Assembly (NCBI GenBank): GCA_000702685.1
Contig: JNJD01000011.1
Location: 1 to 64,000 of the forward strand
Direction of reading: 5' to 3'
DNA length: 64,000 bases
Source: Lachnospiraceae bacterium AC2028
Lineage (GTDB): Bacteria; Bacillota; Clostridia; Lachnospirales; Lachnospiraceae
In this document: one piece after another, positions 1 through 9,440 of the stretch
How positions within the stretch are numbered: position 1 is the first letter of the stretch
Layout: each line of letters begins with the position of its first letter
Program-made: the position numbers and the translations under genes
Notes under the pieces: model-generated
What the model was told of the DNA's origin: nothing
Seen by the model: the letters and a program-made list of their open reading frames with translations, nothing else
Databases searched by the model: none

Positions 1-43
1 AAACAAAATGGATGCCCCCTGTAAAGTACAGGGAAGCATCCAT
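1..43 (-). terminator. Rho-independent terminator of the tyrA operon
   Basis: Read on the minus strand, ATGGATGC and CCCTGT arms pair across a short loop (GCATCCAT at 36-43 with its partner at 8-15) and the stem is followed by TTTTGTTT. It lies about 145 bases beyond the tyrA stop, so it probably ends the long pheST-queA-tyrA transcript. Confidence 0.75.
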
Positions 44-128
44 GTGTTCCGCCTAAATCATAAATCAATGTGTCCAGGATTCTGGGTACATATCAGTTTG
101 ACCCGGGGTATATTAATAGATTCAATGA

Positions 129-157
129 GTGAACTGAGGAACCGTCCCCCTGTTCAC
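129..157. repeat. REP-like palindrome (GTGAAC...GTTCAC, core GGAACCGTCCCC)
   Basis: GTGAAC at the left is complementary to GTTCAC at the right, around the core GGAACCGTCCCC. The same core recurs at 30750-30806, 40945-41030 and 57880-57910. It is intergenic, between tyrA and its terminator. Probably a dispersed extragenic palindrome; no function is shown. Confidence 0.6.
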
Positions 158-187
158 CGGAAAAGTTCAGGCAGGAAATGAGATGTC

Positions 188-1276
188 TTAGATTCCATGA
201 AGTATGTAACCTTTTCCTTTCAGGATATCCGCGGCCTTCTCTTTCGATTCCGCATCCCAGAATCCGACGGTCATATCACCGCCGATATATTCGCGGTTAT
301 GCTGGATACCGATGTTCTTGATGTTGATGCCGTTAACCGCAAGTATCGTCGCAACGGATGCGATCGCACCCGGTTCATCGGATATGTCGATCGAGAATTT
401 GTGTGAGTCCTTGATGGGGCCTGCACTCAGGGTGTTAAATGAATTCCTGTAGGTTCCGGCATCATCGAAAAGATCTGCGATATAATCTCCGTTCTTTTCA
501 TCGACCATATCCTTGATCTCTGAAAGCTTGCCGATAAGGTCTTCCAGAAATTCAGAGATATTGATCTCGTTGGATTCGCATATCTCCTTCCACATCGCAG
601 GTGATGAAGAAGCCACTCTGGTTATATCCTTGAATCCGCCTGCGGCAACGGTCTTCATAAGGCCGTCTTCATAGTCATTGTTCTTAACAAGCTCAACCAG
701 TGCGGCTGCGGCAAGATGAGGAATATGGCTGACACCCGCAACGATCCTGTCGTGCTTTGCGGCATCCATGATAATGGGGATTGCGCCCGCCTTTAATGCG
801 ATCTCCTTAAGTGCTTCTGCTTTCTTATCTCCCTCTTCAAAAGGAGTGATTATATAATACGCATTCCTGTAAAGGTCCTTGGATGAAGCGATGTATCCCG
901 TTCTCTCGGAACCTGCCATGGGATGACCGCCGACGAAATTATCCCTGAGTCCCGCTTCCTCCGCAGCTTTCATGATAGAGCCTTTAACAGAACTTACATC
1001 CGTGACTATGGTATTTCCCTTCACGAACGGAGCAAGCTTTGCAAGTGCCTCGGCATTTGTGATAACGGGAAGGCATAAGAAAATGACATCACAGTCGGAA
1101 AAGCCTTCTCCTATCTCGTGAAGAGGAATATCAACAACGCCGTCTTTAACAGCCTGTTCAAGCGGAGCCTCGCTCCTGTTATATGCAGCTATCACATTGG
1201 ACGGATCATCGGCTTTAAGTGCCCTTGCAAGAGAGCCTCCTATAAGTCCGAGTCCGATAAAACCATATTTACTCAT
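188..1276 (-). CDS. tyrA: Prephenate dehydrogenase
   Basis: Catalyses NAD(P)-dependent oxidative decarboxylation of prephenate to 4-hydroxyphenylpyruvate, the committed step to tyrosine, in the cytoplasm. The 362-aa protein starts with the Rossmann motif GLGLIGG (residues 8-14), has the typical GGHPMAGSE stretch near residue 117 and ends in an ACT domain (about 294-362), the usual site of tyrosine feedback. Its start overlaps the GTG-started VanZ gene by one base arrangement, so it is the last gene of the pheST-queA transcript. No aroA/aroC neighbours are present, so the link to aromatic synthesis rests on family alone. Length is normal for ACT-containing TyrA. Confidence 0.93.
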   Translation of the reverse strand: MSKYGFIGLGLIGGSLARALKADDPSNVIAAYNRSEAPLEQAVKDGVVDIPLHEIGEGFSDCDVIFLCLPVITNAEALAKLAPFVKGNTIVTDVSSVKGSIMKAAEEAGLRDNFVGGHPMAGSERTGYIASSKDLYRNAYYIITPFEEGDKKAEALKEIALKAGAIPIIMDAAKHDRIVAGVSHIPHLAAAALVELVKNNDYEDGLMKTVAAGGFKDITRVASSSPAMWKEICESNEINISEFLEDLIGKLSEIKDMVDEKNGDYIADLFDDAGTYRNSFNTLSAGPIKDSHKFSIDISDEPGAIASVATILAVNGINIKNIGIQHNREYIGGDMTVGFWDAESKEKAADILKGKGYILHGI

Positions 1277-1803
1277 CAGGTCTTCTTTCTGTCAAAAATC
1301 AAATACATAAAAATCAAAAACACAATGCATCCGAATGTATCAAGCAGAACATCCCAGACGGATGCGTATCTTCCCGGCACGAAAAACTGATGCAGTTCAT
1401 CAAGTGCGGCAAGGATAAAAACAACGAAAACATTCCGTCTGTATAAACCTGCGCTCTTTCCCGTATCCCTTCTGACTATCTTCATAACGGGAAGGTAAGA
1501 TCCCGAAAAAAGTGCACCGAGCGTTCCGTATTCGAGAAAGTGTGCAAGCTTTCGTATGGGATGTTCGAAATATCCCGCAAGGCTCAGAACATCGGATAGC
1601 GATTGATCGGATCTGAACGAACAGATGAATTTCGCAAGCCTTTCCGCGATCTCATAGCTGAGCGCTCCGGATTCTTCCGCATCCTGTGCGGAAAACATCA
1701 CTATTACAAAAAAGTAAAAGCACGCAGCGAGTATCAAGAACAAAAAGCATAATACTCTTTGCCGGATGCGTGCTTTTTTCAGTGCATCTTTAAAAACCTT
1801 CAC
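1276..1803 (-). CDS. VanZ family membrane protein
   Basis: A 175-aa membrane protein with about four hydrophobic helices (near residues 15-37, 95-107, 124-140, 153-170). It carries the VanZ family signatures HFLEY and DELHQFFVPGR followed by an Asp-containing DVLLDTFG helix. VanZ proteins are linked to low-level teicoplanin resistance and to envelope lipid/glycan handling, but the function of this copy cannot be told. The start is GTG, sharing its first base with the TAG stop of the PilZ gene, which implies translational coupling; the next in-frame Met is 35 codons in, inside the first helix, so GTG is the likely start. Confidence 0.85.
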   Translation of the reverse strand: MKVFKDALKKARIRQRVLCFLFLILAACFYFFVIVMFSAQDAEESGALSYEIAERLAKFICSFRSDQSLSDVLSLAGYFEHPIRKLAHFLEYGTLGALFSGSYLPVMKIVRRDTGKSAGLYRRNVFVVFILAALDELHQFFVPGRYASVWDVLLDTFGCIVFLIFMYLIFDRKKT

Positions 1804-2141
1804 TACTTATTCATGTCCTGTACAGTCTGATAGATACCGATCCTCTGAGCATCCATCTCGGGAAGTCCGACAAACGATGATCCGTAGAAATATACATCAC
1901 CCTTCTTTTCGATCCTTATGATCTCAAGAAATGCGTGAAGTACTTCCTTGGTCCAGATCTCAAGAAAACTCTCATAGACCGCACCGATCTCAAGTGCTTC
2001 GGAACAGGTGAATCCTACACCGCCCTTGGACACATCGGTGATATCGATGGTAACCTGCAATCCCTCATCCGCGGAATCAAGACGCTTGATTACGAGAGTG
2101 GATGTAAGTTCCGTTCTTTGAGAATGTCTTTTTTCTTCCAT
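1803..2141 (-). CDS. PilZ domain protein, probable c-di-GMP effector
   Basis: A small (112-aa) single-domain PilZ protein. The two c-di-GMP-binding motifs are intact: RHSQR (RxxxR, residues 5-9) and DVSKGG (DxSxxG, about residues 35-40). A stand-alone PilZ domain would act by binding c-di-GMP and then a partner; which one is unknown. It is coupled to the VanZ gene and lies 28 bases after queA. There is no GGDEF or EAL protein in the window; the only c-di-GMP-related neighbour is the degenerate HD-GYP at 57916. Preceded by a good AGGAGG site. Confidence 0.85.
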   Translation of the reverse strand: MEEKRHSQRTELTSTLVIKRLDSADEGLQVTIDITDVSKGGVGFTCSEALEIGAVYESFLEIWTKEVLHAFLEIIRIEKKGDVYFYGSSFVGLPEMDAQRIGIYQTVQDMNK

Positions 2142-2169
2142 GTGTACCTCCTGTTAAACTATGCAGCTT

Positions 2170-3204
2170 TTAATGGAAAAAGCATGCATCACCGAAACTG
2201 AAAAATCTGTATCTTTCACGCACCGCTTCTTCATAAGCGGCAAGCACATTTTCTCTTCCGGCAAATGCGGACACCAGCATGATCAGTGTCGATTCGGGAA
2301 GATGGAAATTGGTGATAAGTCCGTCCATTACCTTGAACTTATATCCCGGATAGATGAATATGCTCGTCTCCCCGGATCCGGGATGAACCGTTCCGTCGTC
2401 GCCCGCACAGCTTTCAACCGTTCTGCAGCTTGTTGTACCTACACAGATGACTCTTCCACCTTCAGCCTTTGTACGGTTTATAAGATCTGCTGTATCTTTT
2501 GTAACCTGATAGCTTTCCGTATGCATCTTGTGATCCGTGATCACGTCTTCTTTTACCGGACGGAAAGTTCCGAGTCCGACATGAAGCGTAACATACGCTA
2601 AGCTGATGCCTTTATCCTCGATCTTCTTAAGAAGTTCGGGTGTAAAATGAAGTCCCGCGGTAGGTGCTGCGGCCGAACCGTCATACTTGGCATATACGGT
2701 ATTATATCTGGTCGGGTCGGCAAGCTTATGAGTTATGTACGGCGGAAGCGGCATCTCTCCGAGCTTATCAAGTATCTCTTCGAAGATTCCGTCGAAATGA
2801 AATCTAACGATCCTGTTCCCATCCTCCACAACTTCGAGGACCTCAGCCTTTAAAGTGCCCTCGCCGAAATCAAGCTTCTGTCCGGGCCTGCAGCTTTTAC
2901 CGGGCTTTACGAGTGTCTCCCAGTCTGTCGCATTTATCCTTTTCAAAAGAAGGACTTCGACTTGTCCGCCCGTTCCTTCTCTCTTTCCGAGAAGTCTTGC
3001 GGGAATTACTTTTGTATTGTTCAGCACAAGACAGTCTCCGGGATCAAGGAAATCCACGATATCGGAAAAAACCTTATGCTCATATTTACCGGTATTTCTG
3101 TCTACCGCCATGAGTCTTGATGAAGACCTGTCCGCAAGCGGATCCTGTGCGATCAGTTCCTGTGGCAGTTCGTAGAAATAATCCGATCTTCTAAGTTCAG
3201 TCAT
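2170..3204 (-). CDS. queA: S-adenosylmethionine:tRNA ribosyltransferase-isomerase
   Basis: QueA transfers and isomerises the ribosyl part of SAM onto 7-aminomethyl-7-deazaguanine in tRNA to make epoxyqueuosine. The 344-aa protein matches family length and shows LPQELIAQ, the [15 protein letters not shown] strand, [11 protein letters not shown] (near residue 183) and the C-terminal FFSFGDA motif. It begins at the stop of the M18 peptidase (one-base overlap), so both are in one operon. No tgt or queF is next to it here; in Clostridia tgt often lies nearby, but not in this window. Confidence 0.95.
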   Translation of the reverse strand: MTELRRSDYFYELPQELIAQDPLADRSSSRLMAVDRNTGKYEHKVFSDIVDFLDPGDCLVLNNTKVIPARLLGKREGTGGQVEVLLLKRINATDWETLVKPGKSCRPGQKLDFGEGTLKAEVLEVVEDGNRIVRFHFDGIFEEILDKLGEMPLPPYITHKLADPTRYNTVYAKYDGSAAAPTAGLHFTPELLKKIEDKGISLAYVTLHVGLGTFRPVKEDVITDHKMHTESYQVTKDTADLINRTKAEGGRVICVGTTSCRTVESCAGDDGTVHPGSGETSIFIYPGYKFKVMDGLITNFHLPESTLIMLVSAFAGRENVLAAYEEAVRERYRFFSFGDACFFH

Positions 3205-4628
3205 TAAAGATCCATTCCTTTGCAGAATGCGATATAACCCTTGTATGTCTCATATACATCGGCCTTGGAAGTTGCTTCCCAGGGTGAATGCATATTTAAA
3301 ACGGCAACACCGGAATCGATCACATTCATTCCGTAAAGAGCGAGTATGTAAGCGATGGTTCCGCCGCCGCCCTGATCTACCTTGCCGAGTTCTGCGAACT
3401 GATAAGAGATCTTAGCGTCTTCGAACACTCTTCTGATGGCTGCGATATATTCCGCATTGGCATCATTGGAACCGCTCTTTCCCCTGCTTCCGGTGAACTT
3501 GTTGAATACGATTCCGCCGCCGAGGAATGCAGCATTCTTTTTCTCGAATACGGATTCGTAATTGGGATCGACACCCGCCGATACATCGCTTGAAAGCATG
3601 CAGCTTCTTGAAAGGGCACGCTTAAGATCTATCTCGGATGTATATTCACCGCAGAGGTTCATAACCTCGGCAACAGCGTTTTCAAAGAACTTCGATCTCA
3701 TTCCGGTAGCGCCTACGGAACCGATCTCTTCCTTATCGACGAGAATGGTGCATATGGTCCTGTCACACCGGGGAAGATCGAGCATTGCCTTAAGCGAAGT
3801 ATATGCGCATACCCTGTCATCCTGACCGTAGGAAAGGATCATGGATCTGTCGAAGCCGGCTTCTCTTGCTCTTCCCGCGGGAACAACTTCAAGCTCAGCG
3901 GAATAGAAATCCTTCTCCTCGAAATCGTACTGTTCCTTGAGGATGTTAAGGATCGCTGTTTTTACGGAGTCCTTCTTTTCGTCTTTTGCCTTGGTATTCT
4001 TTCTTACATCCGCACCGAGAGCGATGGGCTTGTTTCCTACGATGACATCGAGGTCTTCTCCCTCGACTACCTTGGATCCTTTCTTTTCCATCTGATCCTG
4101 TGCAAGATGGATCAGAAGATCGGATACGAAGAAAACGGGATCGTCGGGATCCTCTCCTACATTGATCTCGATCGTGCTGCCGTCCTTCTTGACTACAACA
4201 CCGTGAATCGCAAGGGGAAGCGCCGTATACTGGTACTTCTTGATGCCGCCGTAATAGTGAGTGTCGAGAAGTGCGAAATCATCCTTCTCATATAAAGGAT
4301 TGCTCTTTACATCCATTCTGGGAGAATCGATATGTGCTCCGAGGATGTTCATTCCGGCACTGAAAGGTTTATTGCCGATCCTGAACATGCAGACGGATTT
4401 ATTCATCCAGACCGAATAAACCTTATCTCCGGTTTTGAGCTTTTTCTTAGAAGCGATAAGCTTATCAAGCTCAACATATCCTGCTTCTTCCGCCATATTA
4501 ACGATCTGATCGACACATTCCCTCTCGGTCTTTCCGTTTGAAAGGAAATCGATATAATCAGCGTTCAGCTTCTCAAGCTTTTTTAATTCCGCCTGAGAAT
4601 ATTTTTTCCATACCTTTTCGTACTCCAT
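3204..4628 (-). CDS. M18 family aspartyl aminopeptidase
   Basis: A 474-aa cytosolic zinc aminopeptidase of the M18 (aminopeptidase I / DAP) family that removes acidic N-terminal residues from peptides. Metal-ligand regions are visible: [10 protein letters not shown] (about residue 96), [15 protein letters not shown] with the catalytic Glu pair (about 296), and the C-terminal [13 protein letters not shown] stretch with the last His ligand. It sits 62 bases downstream of pheT and abuts queA. Length and motifs are complete, so it should be active. Confidence 0.93.
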   Translation of the reverse strand: MEYEKVWKKYSQAELKKLEKLNADYIDFLSNGKTERECVDQIVNMAEEAGYVELDKLIASKKKLKTGDKVYSVWMNKSVCMFRIGNKPFSAGMNILGAHIDSPRMDVKSNPLYEKDDFALLDTHYYGGIKKYQYTALPLAIHGVVVKKDGSTIEINVGEDPDDPVFFVSDLLIHLAQDQMEKKGSKVVEGEDLDVIVGNKPIALGADVRKNTKAKDEKKDSVKTAILNILKEQYDFEEKDFYSAELEVVPAGRAREAGFDRSMILSYGQDDRVCAYTSLKAMLDLPRCDRTICTILVDKEEIGSVGATGMRSKFFENAVAEVMNLCGEYTSEIDLKRALSRSCMLSSDVSAGVDPNYESVFEKKNAAFLGGGIVFNKFTGSRGKSGSNDANAEYIAAIRRVFEDAKISYQFAELGKVDQGGGGTIAYILALYGMNVIDSGVAVLNMHSPWEATSKADVYETYKGYIAFCKGMDL

Positions 4629-4690
4629 TGTAATGGACCTCCATAAAAAATTTTTAGCCCACCGTTGAATAAATCAAAGAATTAAAGTTA

Positions 4691-7111
4691 TCAGCTTCTG
4701 AGTTCGATGCCCAGTGACTGAAGTCCGTTGAGGATCTTCTTCATCGCACCGTTAACATCGTTATCCTCGAGCGTACGATCCTTGGCCCTGAATGTGAGTG
4801 AATATGCAACGGACTTGAATCCCTTTGCAACCTGCTCACCTTCATAGATATCAAAGAGTTTGATATCCTCAAGGATGTTTCCGCCGCGCTGTGCAAAGAC
4901 TGCCTCGATCTGTCCTGCGAGAACCTCGCTGGGAACAAGCATCGAAAGGTCTCTTGTAACCGCAGGGAATTTAGCAATGCCCTGATATTTGTGATCAAAT
5001 GAAACGAATTCGATCACTGCGGGCATATCGACAACTGCGATGTAAACCCTGGTCTTGATATCATAAGCACTGCAGACAGCGGGGTGAACCTCGCCGAGAT
5101 ATCCTACAGTCTTTCCTTCGTACTTGATGAGAGCCTGTCTTCCGGGATGAAGGAAGCTCTTTCCTGCAGCAGGATCATACTCTCTCTTTTTCTTCATTCC
5201 TACGGAATTAAAGAATTCCTCAACAGCGCCCTTCATGGTGAAGAAGTCGCCTTTTCCGTAGAAGCCGAGCGTGAACTGCATTCTCTCATCGGGATAATCG
5301 GTAAGAGGAAGTGAATCGGCTACATAGATATTGCCGAGTTCATAAAGTCTTACTTCGGCATTTCTGTGATTGTAATTATTTGCAAGGCAGTTAAGCATTC
5401 CGTTTACGGAGATCGTTCTCATAACGGAAAAGTCTTCACCGAGAGGATTGCTTATCTTGATTGCCTGTCTCTCCGCAGCATCAGCGGAGAGATTAAGCTT
5501 ATCAAATACCTTGGGGCTTTCGAACGAATAGAAATATGTCTGTGAGAAACCGCACATCTCGGCAGTTTCACGGGCCTTCTCTTCAACACGGTTCTTAAGT
5601 CCGAGTCCGCCCATTGCGTTTCCGCCGGGAAGGGTTGTGGGGATCTTGTCATATCCCTTGAATCTTGCAACTTCCTCGGCAAGATCGCAGTTTCCGATCA
5701 GATCCTGTCTGAACGAAGGAATGACGATTTCTCCGGCAGCCTTGTCATAGACAAGTTCTTCTTTTTCGAATACGGCGATCATTTCGTCAGCGCTGTAATC
5801 GGTTCCGAGAAGGGCATTGATGCGCTCGGGCTCGAATTTGATCCTCTTAAGATCGGCAATGGGCTCCTTGACATCAACGATTCCGCCGACGACTTCACCG
5901 GCACCGAGCTCCTCGATAAGCTGGCATGCTCTGTTCATGGCATCTTCTGCATTTCTGGGATCGAGTCCCTTTTCGAAGATACCGGAAGCGTCGGTCCTGA
6001 GACCGATCCTCTTAGCTGATTTTCTGATATTGGTTCCGTTAAAGGTTGCTGCTTCGAAAAGAAGATTCTTCGCATCGTCGGTGATCATGGAATTCTCACC
6101 GCCCATGATTCCGCCGATTGCTATCTCCTTCTCACCGTCACAGATCATTACGACATCTTTATCGAGATTGCGTTCCTGACCGTCAAGGGTAACGAACTTA
6201 TCTCCGTCCTTCGCACGTCTTACGATGATCTTGCCGCCTGCAATCTTATCAAAATCGAATGCATGCATGGGCTGGCCATACTCAAGCATTACGAAATTGG
6301 TGATATCGACAATGTTATTGATGGGTCTGATGCCTGCCGCACCGAGTCTGTGCTGCATCCACTTGGGTGAAGGCTCGACCTTGATATTTCTTACAAGTCT
6401 TGCGGTATATCTGGGGCAAAGATCGGGTGCCTGAACCTCTACCTTTACGAAATCGTTAACGTTCTCGGAATTGCCTGTAGCCTTGACTACGGGAGGCTTG
6501 AATTCTTTTCCGAAGGTTGCGGCAGCTTCCCTTGCGATACCAAGGATGCTGTAGCAGTCTACTCTGTTGGATGTAACTTCGTATTCAACAACGGTATCGT
6601 GAAGTCCGAGGATCTCAACCGCATCCGCACCGACTTCCGTATCTGCGGGGAAGATGTAGATTCCGTTGGGATCAGCTTCGGGATAGAAATTGACATCGCT
6701 TCCGAGTTCATCGATGGAGCACATCATGCCGAAAGATTCGACACCGCGGAGCTTTCCTGCCTTGATGGGATATCCTTCTTCGGGTGCGGGGCCTTCATCA
6801 TGTGCGCTTCCGGCTACTTTTCCGCCCGCAAGAACAACGGGAACCTTGTCTCCCTTATGTACGTTGGGAGCGCCGGTTACGATCTGTATGGTCTCGGAGC
6901 CGGTATTCACCTGACATACAACAAGCTTGTCCGCATCGGGATGCTGTTGAACATCAAGTACTTCTCCGACGATTATCTTTTCGAGATTCTTATCTCTTCT
7001 GGAATAGTTTTCTACCTTGGTGCCGGACAGGGTCATTCCGTCCCTGTATTCCTGATCCGTAACGTCAAGACCGGGCACATAATCTTTAAGCCAGGACAAT
7101 GGAGTATTCAT
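4691..7111 (-). CDS. pheT: Phenylalanyl-tRNA synthetase beta subunit
   Basis: Beta chain of the (alpha-beta)2 phenylalanyl-tRNA synthetase. The 806-aa protein has the N-terminal tRNA-binding EMAP-like domain (about 40-150), the B3/B4 editing region, the B5 domain and a C-terminal ferredoxin-fold anticodon-binding domain (about 710-806, beginning near FPAVTRDLSML). It follows pheS by 37 bases. All domains are present and the length is standard. No T-box leader is found in front of pheST; instead the genes lie far downstream of the 6S-like promoter. Confidence 0.97.
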   Translation of the reverse strand: MNTPLSWLKDYVPGLDVTDQEYRDGMTLSGTKVENYSRRDKNLEKIIVGEVLDVQQHPDADKLVVCQVNTGSETIQIVTGAPNVHKGDKVPVVLAGGKVAGSAHDEGPAPEEGYPIKAGKLRGVESFGMMCSIDELGSDVNFYPEADPNGIYIFPADTEVGADAVEILGLHDTVVEYEVTSNRVDCYSILGIAREAAATFGKEFKPPVVKATGNSENVNDFVKVEVQAPDLCPRYTARLVRNIKVEPSPKWMQHRLGAAGIRPINNIVDITNFVMLEYGQPMHAFDFDKIAGGKIIVRRAKDGDKFVTLDGQERNLDKDVVMICDGEKEIAIGGIMGGENSMITDDAKNLLFEAATFNGTNIRKSAKRIGLRTDASGIFEKGLDPRNAEDAMNRACQLIEELGAGEVVGGIVDVKEPIADLKRIKFEPERINALLGTDYSADEMIAVFEKEELVYDKAAGEIVIPSFRQDLIGNCDLAEEVARFKGYDKIPTTLPGGNAMGGLGLKNRVEEKARETAEMCGFSQTYFYSFESPKVFDKLNLSADAAERQAIKISNPLGEDFSVMRTISVNGMLNCLANNYNHRNAEVRLYELGNIYVADSLPLTDYPDERMQFTLGFYGKGDFFTMKGAVEEFFNSVGMKKKREYDPAAGKSFLHPGRQALIKYEGKTVGYLGEVHPAVCSAYDIKTRVYIAVVDMPAVIEFVSFDHKYQGIAKFPAVTRDLSMLVPSEVLAGQIEAVFAQRGGNILEDIKLFDIYEGEQVAKGFKSVAYSLTFRAKDRTLEDNDVNGAMKKILNGLQSLGIELRS

Positions 7112-7148
7112 ATCTATAAAATCCTTTCGTCATAGGTAATGATCTTTA

Positions 7149-8168
7149 TCAGAACTGTTTAAGGAACCTGAAGTCGTTTTCATAGAGGAGTCTGAGATCG
7201 TCGATCTCATACTTAAGAAGCGCTATTCTCTCAAGTCCTACTCCGAAAGCAAATCCGTTGTATTCGTTAGGATCGATATTGCACATCTCGAGAACGTGGG
7301 GATGTACCATTCCGCATCCGAGGATCTCGATCCATCCTTCGTTCTTACAGAATCTGCATCCCTTGCCGCCGCACTTAAAGCAGGAAACATCCATCTCCGC
7401 AGAAGGCTCGGTGAACGGGAAGTGATGAGGCCTGAACTTGACCTTGGTGTTTTCTCCGAACATCTGCTTGGCGAATTCCTGAAGCGTTCCCTTAAGATCG
7501 GCAAATGTAATGTTCTTATCGATTACAAGACCCTCAACCTGGTGGAAGCAGGGTGAATGTGTCGCATCAACTTCATCGGAACGGAATACTCTACCGGGTG
7601 CTATCATCCTGATGGGAAGTCTTCCCTTCTCCATCTCATGGATCTGGCAGCCCGAAGTCTGTGTTCTGAGAAGCATGTCTCCATTGATATAGAAAGTATC
7701 CTGCTCATCCTTGGCGGGATGATCTGCAGGGATATTAAGAGCTTCGAAATTGTAATAGTCCTTCTCTATCTCGGGTCCTTCAACAACCTCATAACCCATA
7801 CCGATGAATACTCTCTCGATCTCATCAAGAGCGATCTGAATGGGATGACGGTGTCCGGGAGTGGGTACATCTCCGGGAAGAGTAACATCTATGGTCTCGG
7901 TCTTAAGTCTGAGATCAAGAGCCGCATTTTCAAGCTTCTGCTTGGTCTCCTCAAGCACCTTCTCGATCTCCGCTCTTGTATCATTGACCAGCTGTCCGAC
8001 CTTGGGACGGTCCTCGGGAGATACATCCTTCATGGATTTGAGGACTTCGGTAAGCTCACCCTTTTTACCGAGGATCGCAACACGCACCTCGTTCAGCTTA
8101 TCGGGAGTATCGCTTTCCGCGATCCTGGCCAGAGCTTTCTGCTTAATCTCTTCAAGTTTTTCTTTCAT
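7149..8168 (-). CDS. pheS: Phenylalanyl-tRNA synthetase alpha subunit
   Basis: Catalytic class II subunit charging tRNA-Phe. An N-terminal coiled-coil (residues 1-85) precedes the catalytic core with DVTLPG, HPIQIALDEIERVFIGMGY, the HSPCFHQVEG motif 2 region and the C-terminal motif 3 FGVGLERIALLKY. A longer reading starts at 8201, but the start at 8168 is chosen because GGAAGG lies just upstream and the homologous N-terminus begins MKEKLEEI. The result, 339 aa, is the normal family length. The cysteine cluster CFKCGGKGCRFC is a short zinc-knuckle-like insert seen in clostridial PheS. Confidence 0.95.
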   Translation of the reverse strand: MKEKLEEIKQKALARIAESDTPDKLNEVRVAILGKKGELTEVLKSMKDVSPEDRPKVGQLVNDTRAEIEKVLEETKQKLENAALDLRLKTETIDVTLPGDVPTPGHRHPIQIALDEIERVFIGMGYEVVEGPEIEKDYYNFEALNIPADHPAKDEQDTFYINGDMLLRTQTSGCQIHEMEKGRLPIRMIAPGRVFRSDEVDATHSPCFHQVEGLVIDKNITFADLKGTLQEFAKQMFGENTKVKFRPHHFPFTEPSAEMDVSCFKCGGKGCRFCKNEGWIEILGCGMVHPHVLEMCNIDPNEYNGFAFGVGLERIALLKYEIDDLRLLYENDFRFLKQF

Positions 8169-8229
8169 ATATTTCCTTCCCGGCTTCATAGTTAACGTCA
8201 ATTGTTTCGTTCACTGTCAGAGCCTAAGA

Positions 8230-9198
8230 TTATTTATCCGTTTTATTCAAAAAGAGCCTCTTGAACTCCGATGTTACTCGGGGCCAGATGTGATTGAAAT
8301 ACGCTCCGATGAAGAGCATGTACATACAGCAGTACATCCAGAGCATCGAGATGACAAGGAATGTCATCGTCCCGTAAATCGTGATGCCGTATCCCATATT
8401 CACAATGGAAGTGAACACCACCGAGAAAAACATCCATCCTGCGGATGCGATCATCGCTCCGGGGATCTGTTTTCTGTATTTGAGCTTGAGTCCCTTGGTC
8501 TGAAGGCTGTTGCCCTCTTCGTCTATCCAGGGATCGGTCTCGTTCCAGATCCTGACGAGCTTTTTATCCGAGAACATCTTGATCTGTCTGTTCTTATTCT
8601 GCGGTCCCCTGTAAGGCATCCATGTGTAAAACACGGCGAATATAAGGGACCAGATAATGAATGTATATAAAAGTCTCGGTTTCATGATGATGCCCTTTAA
8701 AACCGAAACATCTATCTTCAGGTAGATAAGTATGCGTCTGAACAGATCGGTGCCTACGACTATAAGCGAAATGCTCAGAAGCAGTGAGACCATCATTACA
8801 AGGATATAAAATCCGCTCACTATCCTGAGGGTGAAGTAATTCCTCTCCTCTTTGACCTCATTGACGGTATTCAGGCCCTGTATAATGGCCATGATACCTT
8901 TTCCGGCCGTCCAAATCGTCGCAATGATCGATATGGTCACGACGCCCGCGGTCGAATCATAGATCTCGTATATCAGCCCATCAAGGAAGTCGTTGAATAT
9001 AATGGGCGTCGAAGCTTCGATGAGATCGATAAGTTCCTCTTCCGTAAGTCCCGTATAAGGAAAAATGCTGCAGAACAGCACCAAAATAGGGACCAGTGAT
9101 ATGAAAAGGAAAAAAGCTGCACTGGCCGAATACGCATTTATGTCAAGCTGCCGCATCCTGACGACAAACCGTCTTGCCTTGAAAAACAATTCGATCAT
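8230..9198 (-). CDS. YihY/BrkB-family inner membrane protein
   Basis: A 322-aa integral membrane protein of the YihY/virulence factor BrkB family with about six hydrophobic segments. The family hallmark region SASAAFFLFISLVPIL is at residues 24-39. The family was once annotated as ribonuclease BN in error; its role, possibly transport, is unknown. The ATG at 9198 is only about 7 bases from the presumed end of the upstream structured RNA and has no clear Shine-Dalgarno sequence, so it may be translated inefficiently or from read-through RNA. It precedes pheS by 61 bases. Confidence 0.88.
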   Translation of the reverse strand: MIELFFKARRFVVRMRQLDINAYSASAAFFLFISLVPILVLFCSIFPYTGLTEEELIDLIEASTPIIFNDFLDGLIYEIYDSTAGVVTISIIATIWTAGKGIMAIIQGLNTVNEVKEERNYFTLRIVSGFYILVMMVSLLLSISLIVVGTDLFRRILIYLKIDVSVLKGIIMKPRLLYTFIIWSLIFAVFYTWMPYRGPQNKNRQIKMFSDKKLVRIWNETDPWIDEEGNSLQTKGLKLKYRKQIPGAMIASAGWMFFSVVFTSIVNMGYGITIYGTMTFLVISMLWMYCCMYMLFIGAYFNHIWPRVTSEFKRLFLNKTDK

Positions 9199-9204
9199 AA
9201 GTGA

Positions 9205-9404
9205 TAAAAGCCTGCAGACATAGTAAGACCCTTAGTAGACCCCTCGCCTTTTGACGCCTAGCCAAAGCCAGGTGGGTAACCGCATCATGACATTTGCCTT
9301 CCCCTGGCGCCTTTCGGTGGGGGCATGACAGCCGCACATGAGATGTAGGAATCCCGTTAAAGGTAAATGTAGGTTCAAAAAATACAGGGGATCAACCTCG
9401 GGCT
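9205..9404 (-). ncRNA. Structured ~200-nt RNA, probable 6S RNA
   Basis: There is no ORF here, but a near-consensus minus-strand promoter (9411-9440) would start a transcript at about 9404 whose first bases AGCC pair with GGCU near 9209-9212, followed by UUUU. Inner stems include CAUUUaCCUU with AAGGcAAAUG and CCCC with GGGG around GAAAGG. Size (~200 nt), a long closed rod-like fold and own promoter fit 6S RNA, the regulator that binds RNA polymerase; SRP RNA, tmRNA and RNase P signatures are absent. The 6S identity is inferred from shape and size, not from a recognised family alignment. Confidence 0.6.
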
Positions 9405-9410
9405 AAGCTT

Positions 9411-9440
9411 ATTATAGTCGTTTTCAGCCCTTTTTTTCAA
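9411..9440 (-). promoter_or_regulatory. Promoter of the 6S-like RNA / brkB-pheST transcript
   Basis: On the minus strand TTGAAA (9435-9440), an 18-base spacer and TATAAT (9411-9416) form a near-consensus housekeeping promoter. The -35 box overlaps the TGA stop of the glycosyltransferase gene. Confidence 0.8.

Noticed and set aside
9271-9285. AGGTGGGTAACCGC on the plus strand resembling a T-box antiterminator
   Set aside because: It is on the strand opposite to pheST, lacks the TGGTACC core and lies inside the minus-strand structured RNA.
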